Source: Candidatus Accumulibacter sp. 66-26
Lineage (GTDB): Bacteria > Pseudomonadota > Gammaproteobacteria > Burkholderiales > Rhodocyclaceae
Length of the DNA stretch: 64,000 bases
Direction: 5' to 3'
Assembly (NCBI GenBank): GCA_001897745.1
Contig: MKUH01000019.1
Span: forward strand, 186,001-250,000
Part shown: one piece after another, positions 8,503 through 17,938 of the stretch
Position numbering within the stretch: position 1 is the stretch's first letter
Layout: each line of letters opens with the position of its first letter
Made by a program: the position numbers and the translations under genes
The notes under the pieces: model-generated
Seen by the model: only the letters and a program-made list of their open reading frames with translations
What the model was told of the DNA's origin: nothing
Database searches by the model: none

Positions 8503-9513
8503 ATGTTCGACAACAAGGTATTGATGATCACCGGGGGCACCGGTTCCTTTGGCCGTACGGTGTTGCGGCGCTTCCTCGATACCGATGTCCGCGAGATACG
8601 TATCTTTTCTCGCGACGAGAAGAAGCAGGAAGACATGCGCATTACCCTGGCCAACGACAAGGTCAAGTTCTACATCGGCGATGTGCGCGACTACGACAGC
8701 CTCAGACAGGCCACGGTCGGTGTCGATTACATCTTCCACGCAGCAGCTCTCAAGCAGGTGCCGTCCTGCGAGTTCTACCCGATGGAGGCGGTGCGCACCA
8801 ACGTCTACGGTACCGAGAACGTGCTCAACGCGGCCATCGCCAGCGGCGTGAAGCGCGTGGTAGTGCTGTCTACCGACAAGGCGGTGTATCCGATCAACGC
8901 CATGGGTATCTCCAAGGCCATGGCTGAAAAGTTGATGGTGGCCAAATCGCGGATGATTCCCGAGGGTGGCACGGTAATCTGCGCCACCCGCTACGGTAAC
9001 GTCATGGCCTCGCGCGGTTCGGTGATTCCGCTGTTTATCGACCAGCTGCGCAGTGGCGATTCGCTGACAGTGACCGATCCCAACATGACGCGCTTCCTGA
9101 TGTCGCTGGAAGATTCGGTGGACCTGGTGCTGCACGCTTTTGAGCACGCCCAGCAAGGCGATCTCTTCGTGCAAAAGGCGCCCGCCTCCACGGTGGGCGA
9201 CCTGGCCCAGGCGCTCAAGGAACTGTTCCGTTGCGATAACCCGGTACGCGTCATCGGCACCCGCCACGGCGAGAAACTTTACGAGTCGCTGGTATCGCGC
9301 GAGGAAATGGCCAAGGCCGAGGACATGGGCCGCTACTACCGCATCCCGGCGGACAACCGCGACCTGAACTACAAGAAATATTTCGTCGAGGGCGAGGAGA
9401 AGATCTCCGGGTTCGACGACTACACCTCGCACAACACCGAGCGCCTGAATATTGCGGGCATCAAGCAGCTGTTGCTGAAGCTCCACTACATCAGGGAGCA
9501 GCTCGATGCTTAA
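8503..9513 (+). CDS. fnlA: UDP-GlcNAc 4,6-dehydratase/5-epimerase (FnlA/WbjB/CapE type)
   Basis: First enzyme of the UDP-L-FucNAc/L-QuiNAc branch: dehydrates UDP-GlcNAc at C4,6 and epimerises to a 4-keto-6-deoxy-L-sugar. It has 336 residues, with Rossmann motif TGGTGSFGRTV, HAAALKQVPSCEFYP, and an active-site segment in which Met replaces the usual SDR tyrosine (NAMGISKAMAEK), characteristic of the FnlA/CapE group. The C-terminal GTRHGEKLYESLVSREEM is also diagnostic. It starts 58 bases after the reductase and overlaps the 2-epimerase gene by eight bases, consistent with one operon. Confidence 0.9.
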   Translation: MFDNKVLMITGGTGSFGRTVLRRFLDTDVREIRIFSRDEKKQEDMRITLANDKVKFYIGDVRDYDSLRQATVGVDYIFHAAALKQVPSCEFYPMEAVRTNVYGTENVLNAAIASGVKRVVVLSTDKAVYPINAMGISKAMAEKLMVAKSRMIPEGGTVICATRYGNVMASRGSVIPLFIDQLRSGDSLTVTDPNMTRFLMSLEDSVDLVLHAFEHAQQGDLFVQKAPASTVGDLAQALKELFRCDNPVRVIGTRHGEKLYESLVSREEMAKAEDMGRYYRIPADNRDLNYKKYFVEGEEKISGFDDYTSHNTERLNIAGIKQLLLKLHYIREQLDA

Positions 9514-10633
9514 GGTCATGACCCTGGTCGGCACCCGTCCGGAGCTGATCAAGATGAGCCGGGTGATTGCCGAACTCGACCGCCACGTCGACCACGTGCT
9601 GGTTCATTCCGGGCAGAACTACGACTACGAGTTGAATCAGGTGTTCTTCGATGACCTGGAGATCCGCAAGCCCGATCATTTCCTCGATGCCGCCGGCGAG
9701 ACCGCCGCGCAGACCATCGCCGAGGTGATCGCCAAGGCCGATGCGGTATTCGAACAGGAGCGGCCGGATGCTTTGCTGCTTTACGGCGATACCAACACCT
9801 GCCTGGCGGTGATCGCCGCCAAGCGCCGCAAGATTCCGGTGTTTCACATGGAAGCCGGCAACCGCTGCTTCGACCAGCGCGTGCCGGAAGAGCTCAACCG
9901 CAAGGTGCTCGACCACCTCTCCGACGTCAATCTCGTCCTGACCGAGCATGCGCGGCGCTACCTGATCGCCGAAGGCATCCGTCCTGAAACGATCATCAAG
10001 ACCGGCTCGCATATGCGCGAGGTACTGGACCACTACATGCCGAAGATCCAGGCTTCCGACGTCCTCGCGCGCATGGGCCTGAAAAGGGGCCGCTATTTCA
10101 TCGTCAGCGCGCACCGCGAAGAAAACGTCGATACGCCGGAGAACCTGAACGATCTGGTGCAGACCCTGAACGCACTGGCGCAGCACTATGAGCTGCCGGT
10201 CATCGTGTCGACCCATCCCCGCACCCAGAAGCGCCTCGATGCGCTGAATCTGGCCAGGATGGACAGCCGCATCCGGTTCCTGAAACCTTTCGGCTTCTGC
10301 GATTACGTCAGGTTGCAAATGGAAGCGCTCTGCGTGGTGTCGGACAGCGGCACCATTACCGAGGAGGCCTCTTTGCTCAACCTGCCTGCGGTCACCATCC
10401 GCAATGCGCACGAGCGCCCTGAAGGCATGGACGTTGGTACCCTGATCATGGCCGGGCTAAAGAAGGAGCACGTGCTAGACGCCGTGCGCGTCATCGTTGC
10501 CCAGCACGGGGTCAGTCGCGTAATGGCGCCGGTCGAGGACTATGAAGCGCAGTCGGTTTCCAAGAAGGTCCTGCGCGTCGTGTTGAGCTATACCGACTAT
10601 GTCAACCGGACTGTCTGGCGAAAAGCACTGTAA
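9506..10633 (+). CDS. fnlC: UDP-N-acetyl-L-hexosamine 2-epimerase (FnlC/WbjD type)
   Basis: Last step of the UDP-6-deoxy-L-HexNAc branch: inversion at C2. The 375-residue protein belongs to the WecB-like UDP-GlcNAc 2-epimerase superfamily (GTRPELIKMS, VHSGQNYDYELNQVFF, LYGDTNTCLA, FHMEAGNRCFD, SAHREENVD, SDSGTITEEAS, ERPEGMD). The ERPE rather than ERPEA context and the neighbouring FnlA fit the FnlC/WbjD/CapG branch rather than WecB itself. It overlaps fnlA by eight bases, and its stop lies four bases before the next start. Confidence 0.88.
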   Translation: MLKVMTLVGTRPELIKMSRVIAELDRHVDHVLVHSGQNYDYELNQVFFDDLEIRKPDHFLDAAGETAAQTIAEVIAKADAVFEQERPDALLLYGDTNTCLAVIAAKRRKIPVFHMEAGNRCFDQRVPEELNRKVLDHLSDVNLVLTEHARRYLIAEGIRPETIIKTGSHMREVLDHYMPKIQASDVLARMGLKRGRYFIVSAHREENVDTPENLNDLVQTLNALAQHYELPVIVSTHPRTQKRLDALNLARMDSRIRFLKPFGFCDYVRLQMEALCVVSDSGTITEEASLLNLPAVTIRNAHERPEGMDVGTLIMAGLKKEHVLDAVRVIVAQHGVSRVMAPVEDYEAQSVSKKVLRVVLSYTDYVNRTVWRKAL

Positions 10634-10637
10634 CCGC

Positions 10638-11585
10638 ATGACGATTCTCGTGACAGGCGCCAACGGTTTCGTTGGCTCCGCCTTATGCGCCCGGCTGGAA
10701 CAACAGGCACGGACCTTCCGCGCCACCGTCCGCACGACCCAGCAAGCGCAGCACCGTCCCGGCGCCGTAGCGGTGGGCGAAATAGACGGCCAGACAGATT
10801 GGGCCGACGCGCTTCAGGGAGTACAGCAAGTCGTACATCTTGCGGCTCGCGTCCACGTCGTGCAGGAGAGGAATAGCGATCCATTGGCCGAATTCTGCCG
10901 GGTCAATGTGGAGGGCACAGTCAAGCTGGCCAGGCAGGCGGCCGAGCGCGGCGTCAGGCGCCTGCTCTTCGTCAGCTCGGTCAAGGTCAATGGACAATCG
11001 ACGTCCGCGGGCCATCCCTTCACTGCCGATGACGCGCCGGCGCCGGAAGACCCCTACGGCGTCTCCAAGCACGAGGCCGAGCAGGCGCTGCGGCGAATCG
11101 CCGTGGAAACCGGCATGGAAGTGGTGATCGTGCGCCCGCCGCTGGTCTACGGCCCAGGCGTGAAGGCTAATTTCGACGCGATGATGCGCTGGCTCGCCCG
11201 CGGCATTCCGCTCCCGCTTGCCGCTGTCACCGAAAACCGCCGCAGCTTGGTCGCTCTGGACAATCTCGTGGATTTGCTCGTCACCTGCCTGAGCCATCCT
11301 GCCGCAGCCGACCAGACCTTCCTGGTCAGCGACGGCGAAGACCTGTCCACTGCCGCACTGTTGAAGCGGATGGGCGAGGCACAGGGAACGCCGGCGCGCT
11401 TGTTCTACATGCCTGTCGCCGCCCTCCGACTGGGGGCGGCAGTCCTCGGCAAGCAGGGTGTTTACGAACGGCTCTGCGGATCGCTCCAGGTCGACATCGG
11501 AAAAACGCGGCAGCTATTGGACTGGGCGCCTCCGGTGTCGGTCGACGAGAGCTTGCGTCATGCCGCTCAAAGGTCCAACGCATGA
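10638..11585 (+). CDS. NAD-dependent epimerase/reductase, WbpV-like
   Basis: 315-residue extended SDR beginning MTILVTGANGFVGSALC, with a catalytic Tyr-x3-Lys in YGVSKHEAE and VVIVRPPLVYGPGVKANF. In the order WbpV-like, initiating transferase, WbpM-like, it probably reduces UDP-4-keto-6-deoxy-GlcNAc from the dehydratase to UDP-D-QuiNAc or UDP-D-FucNAc. I chose the ATG at 10638, four bases after the previous stop, because it begins with the nucleotide-binding strand; an ATG at 10599 inside fnlC would add 13 residues with no family support. It overlaps the next gene by four bases. Confidence 0.8.
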   Translation: MTILVTGANGFVGSALCARLEQQARTFRATVRTTQQAQHRPGAVAVGEIDGQTDWADALQGVQQVVHLAARVHVVQERNSDPLAEFCRVNVEGTVKLARQAAERGVRRLLFVSSVKVNGQSTSAGHPFTADDAPAPEDPYGVSKHEAEQALRRIAVETGMEVVIVRPPLVYGPGVKANFDAMMRWLARGIPLPLAAVTENRRSLVALDNLVDLLVTCLSHPAAADQTFLVSDGEDLSTAALLKRMGEAQGTPARLFYMPVAALRLGAAVLGKQGVYERLCGSLQVDIGKTRQLLDWAPPVSVDESLRHAAQRSNA

Positions 11586-12142
11586 AGAGATTGTTTGACT
11601 TCGCGCTCGCCTTTGCCGCCGCTGCGGCATTGGCCTTGCCGATTCTCATCGTCGCCCTGGCAGTACGACTTACCTCGCCGGGCCCGGCCCTCTATTGGAG
11701 CAGACGGGTGGGGCGCAACAACTGTATTTTCGAAATGCCCAAGTTCCGCAGCATGCGGATTGACACTCCCGCAGTCGCCACGCACTTGCTGCAAAACCCC
11801 GATCAATGGCTGACGCCCATCGGATCGTTTCTACGCAAGTCCAGTTTGGACGAGCTGCCCCAGTTGTGGAGCATCCTCAAGGGAGACATGAGCTTCGTGG
11901 GACCGCGGCCGGCGCTGTTCAATCAGGACGACCTGATTGCCCTGCGGACTGAAAAGGACGTACACAGGCTGGTGCCTGGTTTGACCGGTTGGGCTCAGGT
12001 CAATGGGCGCGATGAACTGCCGATTCCCCAGAAGGTGCAGTTGGATGCGGAGTATCTGCGGCGCCGGTCATTTCTGTTCGACCTGAAGATTCTCTGGATG
12101 ACCGTACAGAAGGTTCTTTCCAAGGATGGGGTGTCGCATTGA
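11582..12142 (+). CDS. Initiating sugar-phosphate transferase (PglC-like, short form)
   Basis: Transfers a sugar-1-phosphate from UDP-sugar to undecaprenyl phosphate, starting each O-unit. At 186 residues it is the minimal monotopic phosphoglycosyl transferase (PglC/WreU type): one N-terminal re-entrant hydrophobic segment (about 12-32), then KFRSMR, the catalytic Asp-Glu in SSLDELPQLWSILKGDMSFV, GPRPAL and PGLTGWAQVNGRD. It lacks the long multi-pass N terminus of WbaP or WecA. The gene order with WbpV-like and WbpM-like genes suggests a D-QuiNAc, D-FucNAc or 4-keto donor. The start overlaps the previous stop (ATGA). Confidence 0.9.
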   Translation: MKRLFDFALAFAAAAALALPILIVALAVRLTSPGPALYWSRRVGRNNCIFEMPKFRSMRIDTPAVATHLLQNPDQWLTPIGSFLRKSSLDELPQLWSILKGDMSFVGPRPALFNQDDLIALRTEKDVHRLVPGLTGWAQVNGRDELPIPQKVQLDAEYLRRRSFLFDLKILWMTVQKVLSKDGVSH

Positions 12143-12185
12143 AGAAGGCCAACGATCATTCCTTGGACGCAAGGGGTTGCGCACC

Positions 12186-14132
12186 ATGAAAAAACCTCTA
12201 TTCAAGCTGGCCGTGCCCATACTGGCCCTGCCCCGAGCAGCAAAGCGCATGATCGTTCTTTCGGTCGATTTGGGCCTTTGCGTTCTGACAGTCTGGTTGG
12301 CCTACTACCTTCGCCTGGGAGAGCTCGTCGCGCTGTCAGGGAACGCCTTGTGGGCTGTCGGGGCATCCATCGGCATCGCGTTGCCGATCTTCATCGTCTC
12401 CGGCCTGTACCGTGCGATCTTCCGCTACAGCGGCTGGCCAGCTTTGCTGGCCGTCGCTCGCGCCATCGCGATCTATGGGCTGCTGTATGCCTCGGTCTTC
12501 ACGGCAATCGGAGTAACTGGCGTTCCGCGCACGGTCGGCATCATCCAGCCGATCCTGCTGCTCTTGTTTGTGGGCGCTTCGCGGGCACTGGCCCGCGTCT
12601 GGCTGGGCGACCAGTACCACAGCATCCTGAAGCAAGCCTCCAGACCTAAAGTGCTGATCTACGGCGCAGGCCGGACCGGGCGGCAGCTGGCGGCCGCCAT
12701 GGTCAACAGTCATGTGATGCAGGTGGCCGGCTTCCTGGACGACGACGACCGGCTACATGGTCACGTACTCAACGGCCTGCCCGTCTACAATCCGGCCGAC
12801 CTGGACAATCTGGCGACGGCGCTCAACATCAGCGATGTGTTGCTCGCCATGCCCAGCCTCAGCCGCAAGCGTCGCAACGAGATTCTGAGCCAGATCCGCA
12901 GCGCCCAGGTGGCGGTGCGCACCCTGCCCAGTGTGACCGATCTGGCCCAGGGCAAGGTCAGTGTGTCGGATCTGAGGGAGCTGGATATCGACGACCTGCT
13001 CGGCCGCGAACCCGTGGCGCCCAACCACATCCTGCTGGCCAAGAATATCGTTGCCAAGGTGGTTATGGTGACTGGCGCGGGCGGGTCGATCGGCAGCGAG
13101 CTCTGCCGGCAGATTCTGGCGGTAGCTCCCGCCAAACTGCTGTTGATCGAGCAAAGCGAATTCGCGCTGTACGCCATACACCAGGAACTGGAAGAAAAGC
13201 TTGCCGGCCGCGAAACTGTGCTGGTGCCCTTACTGGCTTCGGTGCAAGACGAGGACCGAATGCGCGAGATCATGTCCACCTGGCACCCGGACACGGTCTA
13301 CCACGCCGCCGCCTACAAGCACGTACCGCTGGTCGAACACAACCCGGCCGCCGGCATCAAGAACAACGTGCTGGGCAGCCTGCGCACCGCCCAGGCTGCG
13401 GCCGAAAACGGCGTGTCCGACTTTGTGCTGATCAGCACCGACAAGGCCGTTCGCCCAACCAACGTCATGGGCGCCAGCAAGCGCCTGGCGGAAATGGCGC
13501 TGCAGGCCCTGGCAGCCAGCAACACCGGCACGAAGTTCAGCATGGTCCGCTTTGGCAACGTGCTGGGTTCATCCGGTTCCGTGGTGCCCAAGTTTCGGCA
13601 GCAAATCCGGGACGGAGGCCCCATCACACTGACCCACCCGGACGTCACCCGCTACTTCATGACCATCCCGGAGGCCGCGCAACTGGTCATCCAGGCCGGC
13701 GCCATGGCCAAAGGCGGAGACGTGTTCGTGCTGGACATGGGTCAGCCGGTCAAAATCATGGACCTGGCCAAACGCATGGTCGAACTCACAGGCTTGACGG
13801 TAAAAGACGAGAAAAACCCTGAAGGCGATATCGAAATCGAAGTCACCGGATTGCGCCCCGGGGAGAAACTCTATGAGGAACTCCTTATTGGCGACAACCC
13901 GAAACCGACCCTGCACCCCAGGATCATGAAAGCCCACGAGGAGTTCATCCCCTGGGCAGACTTCGAGAGCAAGCTGAACTCGCTGGTTATCGCCCTAAAC
14001 GTGAACGACGCCGGCGTGATTCGTCTGATGATGCAGCAACTGGTGTCCGGCTACATCCCCAGCGATGAAATCGTTGATTGGGTGTATCTGGAACAGGAGG
14101 CTGAGGCGCAGGCACTTGGCCTCGGGAATTGA
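12186..14132 (+). CDS. wbpM: Membrane UDP-GlcNAc 4,6-dehydratase (WbpM/CapD type)
   Basis: Makes UDP-4-keto-6-deoxy-GlcNAc, the precursor of D-QuiNAc and D-FucNAc. The 648-residue protein has about four hydrophobic segments in its first 150 residues, a first Rossmann-like domain (LIYGAGRTGRQLA), then the catalytic SDR domain (MVTGAGGSIGSEL) with Met at the usual Tyr position (NVMGASKRLAEM), as in WbpM. I prefer the ATG at 12186, which precedes the KKPLFKL opening and has AAGGGG upstream; an ATG at 12126 inside the previous gene is possible. It is the last gene of the plus-strand glycan operon. Confidence 0.9.
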   Translation: MKKPLFKLAVPILALPRAAKRMIVLSVDLGLCVLTVWLAYYLRLGELVALSGNALWAVGASIGIALPIFIVSGLYRAIFRYSGWPALLAVARAIAIYGLLYASVFTAIGVTGVPRTVGIIQPILLLLFVGASRALARVWLGDQYHSILKQASRPKVLIYGAGRTGRQLAAAMVNSHVMQVAGFLDDDDRLHGHVLNGLPVYNPADLDNLATALNISDVLLAMPSLSRKRRNEILSQIRSAQVAVRTLPSVTDLAQGKVSVSDLRELDIDDLLGREPVAPNHILLAKNIVAKVVMVTGAGGSIGSELCRQILAVAPAKLLLIEQSEFALYAIHQELEEKLAGRETVLVPLLASVQDEDRMREIMSTWHPDTVYHAAAYKHVPLVEHNPAAGIKNNVLGSLRTAQAAAENGVSDFVLISTDKAVRPTNVMGASKRLAEMALQALAASNTGTKFSMVRFGNVLGSSGSVVPKFRQQIRDGGPITLTHPDVTRYFMTIPEAAQLVIQAGAMAKGGDVFVLDMGQPVKIMDLAKRMVELTGLTVKDEKNPEGDIEIEVTGLRPGEKLYEELLIGDNPKPTLHPRIMKAHEEFIPWADFESKLNSLVIALNVNDAGVIRLMMQQLVSGYIPSDEIVDWVYLEQEAEAQALGLGN

Positions 14133-14330
14133 CGCAGACATTTTCTGAAGTGGAATAACCCGCGGATTAGCCCGCGATTTGGGACGGCCGGAAAAGTAGG
14201 CGCCCCTTCCCCCTGCAAAACTGAGAAAAGCCTTGCAGTACGCCGGCCTCAACCATTTCAGGCAAGGTTATCTCAAAAAGACAGATTCCAGCCCCTCCGT
14301 CCGGCCAAGATAACGGCCTTCGCCCAATTC

Positions 14331-15422
14331 CTACTCCGCACTCACGGCGACTTGGTAGCCGTGCTGTTTGAGCAATGCATGCTTTTTGGCGTCAGCCAGG
14401 TCGGCAGCCACCATTTCCTGAACCATCTCATCCAGCGAGATTTCCGGAACCCAGCCGAGCTTTTCCTTGGCTTTGGCTGGGTCTCCAAGCAGGGTTTCAA
14501 CCTCGGTCGGTCGAAAATAGCGGGGATCGACCCGGACGATGGGCTTATCCTCCCAATACCCGACTTCATCGACCCCCTTACCCACCCAGCGCAATCGCAT
14601 ACCCAAGGCAGCCGCAGTTTTTTCGATGAACTGGCGCACGCTGTACTGCACGCCTGTGGCTATCACAAAGTCCTCCGGCACCTGTTGCTGCAACATCAGC
14701 CACTGCATGCGCACATAGTCTTTGGCATGCCCCCAATCGCGCAGGGCATCCATATTGCCGATATAAAGACAGTCTTCCAAGCCCTGGCTGATGTTCGCGA
14801 GGCCACGGGTAATCTTGCGGGTGACGAAGGTCTCCCCGCGACGCGGGCTTTCGTGGTTGAAAAGGATGCCGTTACAGGCATAGATACCGTAGGCCTCGCG
14901 GTAATTTACCGTTATCCAGTAGGCGTACATCTTGGCAACTGCATATGGACTGCGCGGATAGAAGGGCGTGTTTTCCCTTTGCGGGATTTCCTGTACCAGT
15001 CCGTAGAGTTCCGACGTGCTCGCTTGGTAGAAGCGGGTTTTCTTTTCCAGCCCAAGAATGCGAATAGCCTCCAACAGCCTCAGGGTGCCGATAGCATCTA
15101 CATCCGCGGTGTATTCCGGGCTCTCGAAACTGACAGCGACATGCGACTGGGCCCCGAGGTTGTATATTTCATCCGGCTGCGTTTCCTGAACGATACGCAC
15201 AAGGTTACTGGTATCTGAAAGATCGCCGTAGTGCAGATTGAAATGCGCATCCTTGATATGCGGGTCCTGATAGATATGGTCGACCCGCTGGGTGTTGAAA
15301 AGACTGGCGCGCCGTTTTATTCCGTGTACGACATAGCCCTTTTCCAGCAGGAATTCGGCCAGATAGGAACCGTCCTGTCCGGTGACTCCAGTGATCAGTG
15401 CAACTTTCTTCCGGGAAGTCAT
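14331..15422 (-). CDS. gmd: GDP-mannose 4,6-dehydratase
   Basis: Converts GDP-D-mannose to GDP-4-keto-6-deoxymannose, first committed step to GDP-L-fucose. 363 residues with [30 protein letters not shown], and the Tyr-x3-Lys of [12 protein letters not shown]. The start codon overlaps the stop of the upstream gene fcl by four bases, so manC, fcl and gmd form one minus-strand operon. It converges with the plus-strand glycan operon; the 198 bases between them hold only a short weak hairpin around 14161-14176 and no clear U-tract terminator. Confidence 0.95.
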   Translation of the reverse strand: MTSRKKVALITGVTGQDGSYLAEFLLEKGYVVHGIKRRASLFNTQRVDHIYQDPHIKDAHFNLHYGDLSDTSNLVRIVQETQPDEIYNLGAQSHVAVSFESPEYTADVDAIGTLRLLEAIRILGLEKKTRFYQASTSELYGLVQEIPQRENTPFYPRSPYAVAKMYAYWITVNYREAYGIYACNGILFNHESPRRGETFVTRKITRGLANISQGLEDCLYIGNMDALRDWGHAKDYVRMQWLMLQQQVPEDFVIATGVQYSVRQFIEKTAAALGMRLRWVGKGVDEVGYWEDKPIVRVDPRYFRPTEVETLLGDPAKAKEKLGWVPEISLDEMVQEMVAADLADAKKHALLKQHGYQVAVSAE

Positions 15423-16396
15423 GCTGTATTCCGCCTCAAAAAATCCGCATAAGCGCTCGCCAGCCCCTCTTCAAGCCCGATCTTGGCTTGCCAGCCGAGC
15501 GTGTTGAGGCGCTCGCTGTTCATCAGCTTGCGCGGCGCTCCATCGGGTTTTTGGGTATCGAACTCAAGCCGGCCACGATAATCAACGGCATGCGCAACCG
15601 CCTCGGCCAGCTCCCGGATCGTTACATCCGCGCCGCAACCGACGTTGATGTGGCTGAGCATAGGCTGCGTGTGCTTAGCATAGACATCACGATCAAGCCC
15701 CATTACATGAACACAGGCGGCGGCCATGTCATCTACGTAAAGAAACTCCCGCTTCGGCGTACCGCTCCCCCAGATGGAAACAAAAGGCGCACCAGCAAGC
15801 TTGGCCTCGTGAAAGCGGCGAATCAGCGCCGGGATCACGTGGCTGTTTTCCGGATGGTAGTTGTCCCCAAGGCCGTAAAGATTCGTCGGCATCACGCTGC
15901 GATAGTCGACCCCGTGGCTTTTTCCGTACTGGCGGTTATAGCTTTCGCAGAGCTTGATGCCAGCAATTTTGGCGATCGCGTAAGGCTCGTTGGTCGGCTC
16001 CAACGGTCCTGAGAGGAGGGCATCCTCACTCATCGGCTGCGGCGCAAGCCTGGGGTAGATGCAACTGGACCCGAGGAAAAGCATCTTGCGGACGCCACTG
16101 CGGAAAGCCGCGTCAACGACATTGGCTTCGATCATCAGATTCTCGTAGATGAACTCGGCCGGATAGACATTGTTGGCATGGATACCGCCGACCTTGGCTG
16201 CGGCCAGGTAAACCTGCGCGGGTTTCTCGGCATCGAAAAAGGCCCGCACGCAAGCCTGGTCGGTCAAATCCAGCTCCGCGTGCGTGCGGCAGACGATTCG
16301 CTCCGCAGGAAGACCGTCTGCAAGGAGACGGCGAACGATGGCCGAGCCCACCATTCCGCGATGACCGGCAACATAGACTTTGTGATGAGTGTTCAT
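15419..16396 (-). CDS. fcl: GDP-L-fucose synthase
   Basis: Bifunctional 3,5-epimerase/4-reductase giving GDP-L-fucose from the Gmd product. 325 residues; [18 protein letters not shown] at the N terminus, [10 protein letters not shown], and the catalytic Tyr-x3-Lys in PYAIAKIAG. It is read after manC with a 12-base gap and overlaps gmd by four bases. With manC and gmd it completes the route from mannose-1-phosphate to GDP-L-fucose. Confidence 0.95.
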   Translation of the reverse strand: MNTHHKVYVAGHRGMVGSAIVRRLLADGLPAERIVCRTHAELDLTDQACVRAFFDAEKPAQVYLAAAKVGGIHANNVYPAEFIYENLMIEANVVDAAFRSGVRKMLFLGSSCIYPRLAPQPMSEDALLSGPLEPTNEPYAIAKIAGIKLCESYNRQYGKSHGVDYRSVMPTNLYGLGDNYHPENSHVIPALIRRFHEAKLAGAPFVSIWGSGTPKREFLYVDDMAAACVHVMGLDRDVYAKHTQPMLSHINVGCGADVTIRELAEAVAHAVDYRGRLEFDTQKPDGAPRKLMNSERLNTLGWQAKIGLEEGLASAYADFLRRNTA

Positions 16397-16408
16397 GACT
16401 TGCAGGCG

Positions 16409-17830
16409 CTAACGGCCGTAGTTGTCTTCAAGCCGCACGATGTCATCCTCTCCAAGATAACTCCCTGACTGCACCTCGACGATTTCGAGGTCGATGCAAC
16501 CGGGGTTCTCAAGACGGTGGACGACGCCAAGCGGAATGTACGTTGATTGATTTTCTGAAAGCAGCAAGGTCTCTTCTCCACGCACGATCTTCGCAGTCCC
16601 CTTAACGACGACCCAGTGTTCGGCGCGGTGATGATGCTTCTGCAAACTGAGACTGGCCCCGGGTTTCACGAGGATGCGCTTGACCTGGTAGCGCGGCCCA
16701 TGCGCCACCCCCTCGTAGCTGCCCCATGGCCGATGCACGACATGCTGGAATTCGCTTTCGACGCGCGCTGCACGTTTCAGGGCATCGACCACTTGCTTGA
16801 CGTCCTGCGCGCTTGCCTTGTCCGCCACCAGCACGGCATCGGGCGTGGCGACGACAATCATATCGCTGACGCCGACCGCAGCCACCAGCCGTCCCTCGGC
16901 AAAAATCACTGAATCGCGGGAGGCTACGGTGAGCACGTCGCCGCGCACCATATTGCCAGCTTCATCCACATTTCCCCGGCCCGCCAGGGCGTCCCAAGCA
17001 CCGATGTCGCTCCAGCCGGCATCGAGCGGAATGACGACGCCGTTGTCCGTTTTTTCCATAACCGCGTAATCGATCGAATCGGCCGGACTGGCTGCAAAAC
17101 ACTCCTTATCCAAGCGCAGGAAATCGAGATCGCGCCGAGCTGCCGCAACGGACGTCTCGGCCGCGCGGCGCATCTCGGGAGCATAGCGCCCGAGGGCGTC
17201 TAGATAGCTGTCCGCACGGAACAGGAACATCCCGCTGTTCCAGAAATACTCGCCGCTATCGAGATACTCCTGCGCAGTCCGCGCGTCCGGTTTCTCGACG
17301 AAACGATCAAGCGCAAATCCATCCGCAACCACCTGACCGCGTCTGATATAGCCGTACCCCGTCTCCGCCCGTTGCGGCACGATGCCGAAAGTCACCAGCG
17401 CACCGCCGGCGGCATGCGGCACGGCCGCAAGAACGGCGCGCTGAAAGGCCGCCACGTCGGTGATCACGTGATCGGACGGCAAGACCAGCAGCAGGGGCGA
17501 CTCACCTTTCGCGGACTGAGCGCCCGCGTGTACGGCGGCAACGGCTACCGCCGGCGCCGTGTTGCGTGCCGCCGGCTCAAGTAGAATGTCGGCCGGCAAT
17601 CCCAGTTCAAGCAGTTGCTCGGCGAGCAGGAAACGGTGGTTCTCATTGGCCACGGCAATCGCATCGCCGAGCCCGGCCAAACCATCAAGGCGCCGTAGCG
17701 TGTTCTGCAGCAATGAGTATTCATCGACCAAGCGCAGGAATTGCTTCGGATAGTGCGCACGGGATAGCGGCCACAAGCGTGTGCCGGAGCCGCCGCAAAG
17801 CAGAACCGGACGAATGACGGATACATTCAT
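16409..17830 (-). CDS. manC: Mannose-1-phosphate guanylyltransferase/mannose-6-phosphate isomerase (type II)
   Basis: Makes GDP-mannose. 473 residues: an N-terminal guanylyltransferase domain with LLCGGSGTRLWPLSR and KQFL, FVEKPDARTAQEYL, and a C-terminal cupin (about 360-470; HRPWGSYEGV, EHWVVVKGTAKI, EIVEVQSGSYLGEDDI) that supplies isomerase activity. It is first in manC-fcl-gmd, 108 bases downstream of rmlC, with its own promoter candidate in that gap. No phosphomannomutase gene is nearby. Confidence 0.95.
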   Translation of the reverse strand: MNVSVIRPVLLCGGSGTRLWPLSRAHYPKQFLRLVDEYSLLQNTLRRLDGLAGLGDAIAVANENHRFLLAEQLLELGLPADILLEPAARNTAPAVAVAAVHAGAQSAKGESPLLLVLPSDHVITDVAAFQRAVLAAVPHAAGGALVTFGIVPQRAETGYGYIRRGQVVADGFALDRFVEKPDARTAQEYLDSGEYFWNSGMFLFRADSYLDALGRYAPEMRRAAETSVAAARRDLDFLRLDKECFAASPADSIDYAVMEKTDNGVVIPLDAGWSDIGAWDALAGRGNVDEAGNMVRGDVLTVASRDSVIFAEGRLVAAVGVSDMIVVATPDAVLVADKASAQDVKQVVDALKRAARVESEFQHVVHRPWGSYEGVAHGPRYQVKRILVKPGASLSLQKHHHRAEHWVVVKGTAKIVRGEETLLLSENQSTYIPLGVVHRLENPGCIDLEIVEVQSGSYLGEDDIVRLEDNYGR

Positions 17831-17878
17831 AATGCGACCCCCATATCGGAACGGCAGGCGTCCGGGCCGGAAATTCGG

Positions 17879-17920
17879 AAGGGCGGATTATACCCATTGC
17901 CAGCAGATAACACCGCCCTT
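17879..17920 (-). promoter_or_regulatory. Candidate manC promoter flanked by an inverted repeat
   Basis: On the minus strand a perfect TATAAT lies at 17892-17887, about 57 bases before the manC start. AAGGGCGG (17879-17886) and its exact reverse complement CCGCCCTT (17913-17920) flank it with a 26-base spacer, so the arms fall roughly on the expected transcription start and the -35 region. That is a repressor-like layout. There is no good -35 hexamer, so an activator or weak promoter is possible. The binding protein is unknown. Confidence 0.45.
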
Positions 17921-17938
17921 GCTAACTGCCAAGGCGTA

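Noticed and set aside
14133-14330. Possible gene remnant or terminator between the convergent glycan operons
   Set aside because: Only a short CGCGG/CCGCG hairpin without a T-tract and some scattered short repeats; no conserved coding frame.
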